DNA of 64,000 nucleotides from Brassica napus (taxonomy: Eukaryota > Streptophyta > Magnoliopsida > Brassicales > Brassicaceae): NCBI RefSeq assembly GCF_020379485.1, contig NC_063452.1, positions 25,302,770 to 25,366,769 of the forward strand, in the 5' to 3' direction. Below the pieces are notes generated by a model that was not told the DNA's origin, did no database searches, and worked only from the letters and a program-made list of their open reading frames with translations. Position 1 is the first letter of the stretch. Each line of letters opens with the position of its first letter. The translations under genes and the position numbers were made by a program. Shown here in pieces: positions 57,306 to 64,000 of the stretch.

Positions 57306-58521
57306 GGATTTTTAATGTCAAAACCCCTTAATTAAGTTTATTTTGGGTTAAAACCCCTAAATTAAAGATTTAACAGAAAACCTCCCAACCTAAATTATCT
57401 TAATGAATCAGACCCTCCGTTAATTGTCCGTTAAAGTTCGTGAAACAACACGATTTGTTAATAAAAACAACACAATGTTTAGCTAAAAATATCATGTAGT
57501 TTACCATTATCACTTTTAAGTGTCGTAAAAGTCCCATTACTGAGAGATACGAGGGATGAACCCTAATTTTCGAAAGAAAGATTTTGATTATCGTTAATTT
57601 AGTTCTTGTGAGAATCTGAGAGAAGCTGTGTTCGTGAGTTCAAACACAATGACAATCTTAACTCTTGACATAAAATAAGTACAAAAACAACACTTGAAAC
57701 ACAATCAAAATGTCATAGAAACAAGTTAAAACAACACTTTCACCACTAAAACAAGCTGCAACCACAACTCTATCTTAACAACTTAATTTAGTTAGCTTTT
57801 AACCAAACTGACTTACTTTTATTCTTCTGGTTGTGTAACTACACAACCAAGTCTTCTTCCTTTCTTGCTCTTCTTCTTCTTCTTCTTCTTTTTCTTCTTC
57901 TTCTTCTTCTTCCTCCATTTCTTGCGCTCCAAGCTTCTTCTTCTTCTTTATTCTTCTTCTACGTGACTCCTTGATCACTTCTTCTTTTTGTGTGGCAAGC
58001 TTCCTTGCTTCCGCTTCTTCTTCTCTTAGAGGATTTAATCAAGATTCAATCTCAACACTCAATGTCAAAACAATAGCCAAAGCTCCTCTGTGTATTTCAG
58101 GAGCTAATTCCATTCAAATTTCGCCTAAATAGCACAATCAATTGAAAACAAAACTTTAAACAAATTAGAAAAATCACATAACAAAGTGAAAGCAAAAGAG
58201 AACAAAACGAAAGGCATAAGGTACACGAATCACCAGGGAGAAGATGAACAATTATAAACTTGAAAATTTGAAGAACCCTAATTTTAACTTTGGGACTCGC
58301 CGTACAGATATAAGGAAGATGAAAACCATGTCGTTTTTTTTTTTGCATTTATGAAACTATGCGTTCCATTTAGACGGAGATTTTCAAATTTATAACGGGA
58401 CAACTAAAGGAGGGTGTGATTCACTAAGATAATTTAGGTTGGGGTTTTTTTTATTGAATCTTTAATTTAGGGGTTTTTATCCAAAATAAACTTCATTGGA
58501 GGGTTTTTACATTAAAAATCC
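57306..58521. mobile_element. Mutator-like element (1.2 kb) with 9-bp target duplication and empty site
   Basis: Flanked by exact TTTAGTTAA (57297-57305, 58522-58530). Copy 1 has a single TTTAGTTAA (55915-55923) and no insert. Long inverted ends of about 110 bp start GGATTTTTAATG. The interior (57540-58300) is less AT-rich, with a CTTCTTCTT tract (57840-57960), and could be captured host sequence, but no protein was recognised. Confidence 0.93.
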
Positions 58522-59139
58522 TTTAGTTAATTGATATGAGCTCTCTAGCACTTCTATAGCTATGAATTTTATCTGTTTTTGAGCTTTAGCGTCAATTTTT
58601 TTTTTTTAAAAAAAACTTAACATAAATATAATATTATCCAATTAAATAACAATCTCGCATTTTCAAAGAACGGGTCAAACTCTACATAACTCTCAAGTCG
58701 ATGATTCACTATTGATTCTCTAAACATATTTAAAATATAAAGATATTTAGTAACAAAAAAATAAAATTAGAAAATGTAACCAAAATATAGAAATAAATTA
58801 GATCAAGATTGAAAATTTTATATCTCTATTAAGAACCACATGCTCGAATTTAAACTCAAAATTTGATAGGATTTCTGACATTGTTATTTAAACTAAACCA
58901 AAAACTAAAAAAAAAAAAACTAAATTCAAATTCATAAGAACCAAACTATTACTATATTTTTATTTTTTTGAATTGGAAATTAAAATCCACGGTCGAATCA
59001 AAACCAAATGAAAATCTAATGCGAACCGCAGTTAATAAAATATCATCAAATATATAATTTTATTTTAAAAGTATAAACTATAAATATAAATTTAAATATA
59101 AATAATTCCGTGTAATAACGCGGATCAGAATCTAGTTAT

Positions 59140-59366
59140 TGTTATGAACCAGATTGTGGATGACTCATAACCAAGAGATTATACCATCGGCGGCCCAAGA
59201 AAGAGAGAGTCGGCTAGCTTTTCCTTTTCTTTATGTCTTTATGTTTTCCTTTTCCTAGTTGGATTATGATTTGTACTCTTTCCATTTATCTATGACGGTG
59301 TAATCTCCTATATAAGGAACCTCTATGTTATGAATAAAGATAGACTTTTCCATTACTTTTATAACA
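59140..59366 (+). repeat. 5' LTR of Copia element 3
   Basis: Starts TGTTATGAACC and ends TTTTATAACA, giving perfect inverted terminal TGTTAT/ATAACA. A TATA-like CTATATAAGG lies at about 59308. The following CGTTATCAACACGA is the primer-site region of several Arabidopsis Copia families. No second copy in the window. Confidence 0.72.
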
Positions 59367-60936
59367 CGTTATCAACACGAAACTCTAAATCCCTAAGCTA
59401 ATACTCAAATCGAAAAACCTTAAAACCCTAGCCCTAGCCGGCGATCCGACGAACCCTAAACCCCGATCGCGTTTCTTGTTCCCGCATCTGTTCCAGCTCG
59501 CGTCCCCGATCAGCTTCAGCCCAAGGCGTTCATGATCCTAGCTCAGACGTTCGCGACCCGAGAGCAGCTCCAGCACGCGACCTTTTCCTTGTTCGCGACA
59601 GCATCAGACAGGTCGCGTCCCGTTCGTGTCCAGCTCGCGGCTCAACTCCTTTGGTGGTCCGATTCAACAATCATATAAAGTTAAAATGTAATTCAAAACC
59701 TAAGAACCCATAATCAAACATGGATTGATTGATAAAGAATGAAACCCTAAAACCCTAATCTTTATGAATCAAAACCATTGGGTAATAGATCAAAAATCCT
59801 AATTGAGTAAATCGAAGCTCTAAAAGTTCGATACCCCGAACCCTAAATCATGTTCCTACATGATTAAAACCCCAAATCGGTTTTTACAAGTTAAAATCCG
59901 ATAAACCCTAACCCTATATCTATTAACCCTAAATAATATAAGTATCATAATTAATTATACTATAATTATCAAATAACATATTAAAACCCTAATCGAATAT
60001 TTTGAAATCAAAACTGTTTTCGGTTTTGATCATTGAGGTTTTAAATCTGATTGAATCTGATGCTATGTTGCTAGAATTGTTTGACCGTTAAATTGATAGA
60101 TTTATTTTTTTCATCCTGCTTGGTTAATTGTTCATCTGATTTAAAATTGTTTAAATCGACCAGCCTGTTAAAACATTGATTGAATCTGATAGGTTGCTAG
60201 CTTGCTTTGCTTATATAATCCGATTGGTTGATAGATTGATTGAGGTTTACTTGTTTAAAATCCGAATGATCTGATTGCATGATTCTTGAGGTTTAATATC
60301 ATCTGCTAGGATTGATAGTTTTGTAATCTGATCTGTTTTAAATAGAAACCCTAAATAATCTGTATGATAGGTTATATTGATCTGATTTGGATGTCTTTGA
60401 GAATTGAGAATCCGTATGCTAGGTTGATAGATTCATGATAAAATCTAATGTCTTGAGGTTTAAGATTGTATGCTAAGTTCGATTAAATTGATTTATCTGA
60501 TTATATGTTTTTGAGGTTTGATAAATTCGGATACAAGTTAAATTATTTACACATGGTTTATGCTAAATACCAATCAGCCTTGAAACTGATTCATTGAAAT
60601 TCATGCTTGAAATCTATATTCTAGTATTGCTAAAATCAGCCTTGAAACTGATTGAGTGATTAATAAATCTTTTTACTAGTCTTGCTAAAACCCATTCATT
60701 GTTAAACCCTAATTGCATGATTAATTGAATCCGTTTTTGCTAGTCTTGATAAACTTTAATATTATGAGCACAAAGAAATAGTATTGCTAAGACTTGCTAG
60801 AAATTGACTGATTGATTAAATGCCTTTAAGATTGATATTCTCATTGTCTTCACAAGATTGAAATCCGAATTGATTGTTTTTAAGAGTAAGGCCGCATGAA
60901 AATTATACCTAAATATTGAGTGATATATGATTTGAG
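59367..60936 (+). other. Long leader of Copia element 3
   Basis: About 1.6 kb between LTR and gag without long frames. The first 300 bp are GC-richer, with several GCTCGCG/TCGCGTCCCG phrases (59470-59640), and the rest is AT-rich with repeated TGATTGA and TTGAGGTTT phrases. Confidence 0.6.
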
Positions 60937-61760
60937 ATGTCGAAAATCAACCTGGATTTTGCTGCCCTAAATCTCTCTATAGATAATTATTTACGGTGGG
61001 CATTGGATACAAAGATTATCCTAAAGTCAAAAAGACTTGGTGAATGTATCATAGAAGGCAATAATGCCAATGAGAAAGATTGATACAGGGCAATATTAAT
61101 TATTAGCCATCATCTTATTAAGAGTCTCAAAGATCAGTATCCGACTATAGAAAATCCTCTAGACCTTTGGACAGAGTTAAAAATCGAGACATGATCACCA
61201 AAGAACGGTGTTATTACCAAAGGCCCTATTTGATTGGAGGAATCCCAGAATCTAGGACTATAAGTCCGTGGATGAGTCTATTGCTAGCTGGGCAAAAATA
61301 ATGGATTACTGATGAGAAACAGTGAATTGAGACCTCCTGGATTAACCCCATTACCTGATACCAATAAGGCCGCAGAAAAAAAAAGGCAACTACGTCCAGA
61401 ATGATAGACCACATGGCCATGGCCGTGGAGGGTGGAAAGGACGTGGCCATGGCCACTATAACACATTTGGCCGTGGGAATCACTATGGCAAAGGCTGTGG
61501 GTATCAACCCAATTTGAGCCATGGTCAAGGCAGTGGCCGTGGTATATCCTTTAAACCACAAAGCTCGACCAAATCATTGTGCCATAGATGTGGAATGGGG
61601 AACCATTGGGCTAAGATATGAAGGACTCCCAAAGAGAGTCTGAAAGGGAATAATCCTGAAACTCACTTGGTCTATAAAGATGGTGAAAATAATTTCGAAC
61701 ATGATCAAGATGATCTTATGGAATATGAGACTTATTATTGCCTAAAAGAATCAAGTTGAT
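60937..61760 (+). pseudogene. Copia gag relic with glycine-rich RNA-binding region
   Basis: From ATG 60937 the frame reads MSKINLDFAALNLSIDNYLR, the N-terminal gag motif, then a TGA near 61080. A later frame has HGHGRGGWKGRGHGHYNTFG and related Gly/Arg-rich repeats (61420-61560), then a zinc knuckle CHRCGMGNHWAKI that has lost its last Cys to a TGA (about 61620). Gag would coat RNA. Numerous stops make it non-functional. Confidence 0.8.
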
Positions 61761-61899
61761 AATCTGATTTCGACATCAAACTTGTGTGATTGCTTTGCTT
61801 GTATGCTTTCTCTGATTTTTATACATTGTCTGCTTAGATTAAATGAATGAATGATTTTTCTATATGAATACACTGAAAAACGCCAATATAAGTACTAAA

Positions 61900-64000
61900 A
61901 CACGTATCGCTAGTCTGAAAGAATACTATGGCTAGGCTAATATATTATTGCCTAATGGTATGCATCTAGAAATCAGTGATACCTTATATTCACCCAGCTC
62001 TAAGAGCAAGAGCAGCCTATTGAGTTTTAAAGATATAAGAATGAATGGTTTCCATATTGAAACAATGGGCGAAGGAAACAAAGAGTTCCTTCAGATATAT
62101 GTATAAAATCGCCCAAAGCCATAATAAGTCCTAAAGACTATACATGCATTCTCTACTGACCTAGACTATGCATAGATCAGTATGATAAAGGCAAAAAGCC
62201 TGTGAAAATATACACTTTATGGCACGACCGGATTGGCCATCCTGGTCCAAACATGATGCGAAAATTGATATTAAAAATGCACAAATTAAAAGATAAAAAG
62301 AGTTATCCCAAAGAATCTCACGTGTGTAGCATTTACACAAGGGAAACTCATTAGGCCATCACCAGTAAAACGGCTTTTTCATAAATAAAGACTATATGTC
62401 TAGATAATACTGGTGAATACATGTCCCAAGCGTTTAAATGATTATGGTATGTCCATGGGGGTAAGTGTGGACAATTCTGTGATACATGTCCATACCAAGA
62501 ACGGCTTGGCCGAAATCTTTTAAAACGCAAATAGTTGATTGATAGACCATAACTTATGAGGTCAAAACTCCCATTCACAGCTTGGACCACACGAAATTTA
62601 CATGCACCTAAGTTAATACGCATCAGGCCATTTAGTGAGCATATATATCCCCTATCACAATTATTAACGGGTCAAGAGCCAGACATACCCCATCATAAGA
62701 CATTTGGATGTGCTGTCTATGTACTAATTGCTCCACCACAGAGAACTAAGATGGGACTTCAAAAGGAGGATGGGGATATATGTTGGATATGATTCTCCCA
62801 CAATAATAAAGTACTTTGAACCAACTATGAGTAATTATATTTGAGGCCAGGTACACGGATTATTTTAAGACCAGGAGGAGAAAAAAATAATAAAGCTGGT
62901 AAAAGAATGGTAAAAGAAATAGAATGGAATCAACCATCAATGTCTTGGCAAGATCCTCGGACTAAATGAATGTGAAATATACATCTAAAGATTATACATT
63001 TACAAAGCTAGCTAATCAAATGCCAGACACATTTGCTGACCCAAAAAAAAATGACTAAGTCATATATAAACCAGCTTGTAAGGCACCAACAAATTTGATG
63101 TCCAAGAAGAGACACAGTCAAGTTGCTACAGAGTCTAGACAACGTATGAAACGTGGTAGACCAAATAGGTTCCAAAAGATAAGAATCCTCGGAAACAAAA
63201 GAAAGGTACAGAGAATGATAATCAAAATCCAAATCCGAGGTTACTAAGGAAACCATCCCAGACATGGAGATAAGGCCGGCCGGCTCTAAGGTACAGGTAC
63301 CAAACAATGTAGCTTGGGACGCCAAGCTGCAAAGTATTAAAGGTCCTGATAATAATGAATCTCAATCGATTATATCATGTCTGGAACATAATGGAACCAA
63401 TAAGGAATGTCGACATAAGATGATTTATTTGCATACAAGGTAGCACTTGAATTTATGAATATAAGCGAGGATCATGAACCCACTTCAATATAAGAGTGGA
63501 CACTCGTAGAACAGATTGGATTGAATGGAAACGTAGGGTTAAATAGTTTAAAGAAGAAATGCGTATTTGTCCATATGATTAAGAAGCCATATGATGTTAA
63601 AACCAGTGAATATAAATGGGTCTTGTGAGGAGTACAAATCGTGAGATATAAAGCTGATGTTGCACAAGGATTCTCACAAATACCAGTAATAGATTATGAG
63701 GAGACATACTCCCATGTGGTGGATGCAACTACTTTTAGATTTCTCATAAGTCTGGCTATATAAGAGAGAAAATTAGACTTGCAGCAAGTTGATGTAGTGA
63801 CTGCATATTTATATGGTCCACTGGATAATGAAAGTACTAGAGGGTATTGAGCTGAAAGTACAGCAAGTTCTCGAGAACAATATTGATAATCATCAAAGTA
63901 TATGATCTGAATATCCTAGGAACCTCTGGATACAATTTCCCAAACAGTTGAATATCTCAAGAAAGAGTTTGAGATGAAATATCTTGGAAAACAAAGTTTT
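61900..64000 (+). pseudogene. Copia pol fragments, decayed
   Basis: Recognisable islands: the pre-integrase LWHDRIGHPGPNMMRKL (about 62218-62270), the integrase C-terminal region with HHKTFGCAVYVLIAPPQR (about 62692-62745), and RT with AQGFSQIPVIDYEETYSHVV (about 63664-63722) and LDLQQVDVVTAYLYG (about 63776-63820). Stops and shifts separate all of them. The RT catalytic YVDD region would lie at the very end of the window or beyond it and was not identified. Confidence 0.8.

Larger units (their letters stand above)
56199..59135 (+). mobile_element. Helitron-like unit, copy 2, with two inserts
   Basis: Begins TCCTAATCTATTAATTTATG after a host A (56198) and ends with hairpin-like CCGTG...CGCGG, ATCAGAAT and CTAG (59132-59135), then T. 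Between these it repeats copy 1 in order, interrupted by Helitron G (56295-57117) and a Mutator-like element (57306-58521). Without inserts it is about 0.9 kb. No coding content. Confidence 0.68.
59140..64000 (+). mobile_element. Ty1/Copia retrotransposon 3, plus strand, badly decayed, runs off window
   Basis: The 5' LTR (59140-59366) is followed by a long leader, a gag relic and fragments of integrase and RT up to the window end. The 3' LTR is outside. It starts five bases after the Helitron terminus at 59135. Unlike elements 1 and 2 its frames are broken every few dozen codons, so it is much older or lower in constraint. Confidence 0.85.

Noticed and set aside
61226..61561. Minus-strand open frames opposite the glycine-rich gag region
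   Set aside because: They are antisense to a repetitive GGCCATGG/GGCCGTGG stretch that is well explained by gag on the plus strand.

Overview
The window is plant nuclear DNA from a Brassicaceae species, most likely Brassica or a close relative. It is AT-rich, its genes have introns, and three kinds of gene evidence line up in the order of Arabidopsis thaliana chromosome 2 (recalled loci AT2G03667 to AT2G03690). These are an asparagine-synthetase-family pseudogene (6868-8797), an intact CDC48B AAA-ATPase gene (32301-35171), an intact SPIRAL1 microtubule gene (38582-38993) and a broken COQ4 fragment (39170-39485). Only CDC48B and SPR1 look functional as host genes. The locus assignments come from memory of protein families, not from a search.

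The rest is nested transposable elements. From left to right: a minus-strand Helitron end (1-544) sits inside the 3' LTR of a degenerate minus-strand Copia element (545-6867), which abuts the asparagine-synthetase pseudogene. Next come another Helitron terminus (about 10160), a 2.9-kb Helitron with an RPA-like OB-fold gene relic (10823-13722), a long CT microsatellite, an AT-rich block of duplications (14.5-16.7 kb), and a plus-strand Copia element whose 5' and 3' ends do not match (17.4-22.2 kb). A 3' piece of a GILT-family thiol reductase gene follows.

The interval 23.8-32.1 kb appears to be a Helitron holding a Mutator-like element (about 24.46-31.97 kb). That element carries a transposase C-terminal remnant (SWIM and CCHC fingers), a GRF zinc-finger gene, and a KAONASHI-type DUF1985/Ulp1 protease pseudogene whose catalytic Cys is replaced by Ser. 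It also carries CGGTT-motif arrays and all of the window's long G/C homopolymers. Its Helitron 3' end lies only about 220 bp upstream of the CDC48B start codon. Another RPA-bearing Helitron (about 35.28-37.65 kb) lies between CDC48B and SPR1.

From 39.5 kb on there are two terminal-inverted-repeat elements with exact 9-bp target duplications, a small poly(A) retroposon with a 14-bp duplication, and then a Helitron archipelago (43.3-59.1 kb). There, two copies of one Helitron-like unit act as each other's empty site: one holds an 11.5-kb head-to-tail array of three Helitrons, the other holds a 0.8-kb Helitron and a 1.2-kb Mutator-like element. Five Helitrons in the window carry decayed RPA70-like gene relics. 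The last 4.9 kb is a third, badly decayed Copia element that runs off the end.

The main biological story is host synteny stretched by Helitron, Mutator-like and Copia insertions. Several insertion sites can be read base by base from sequences inside the window itself.
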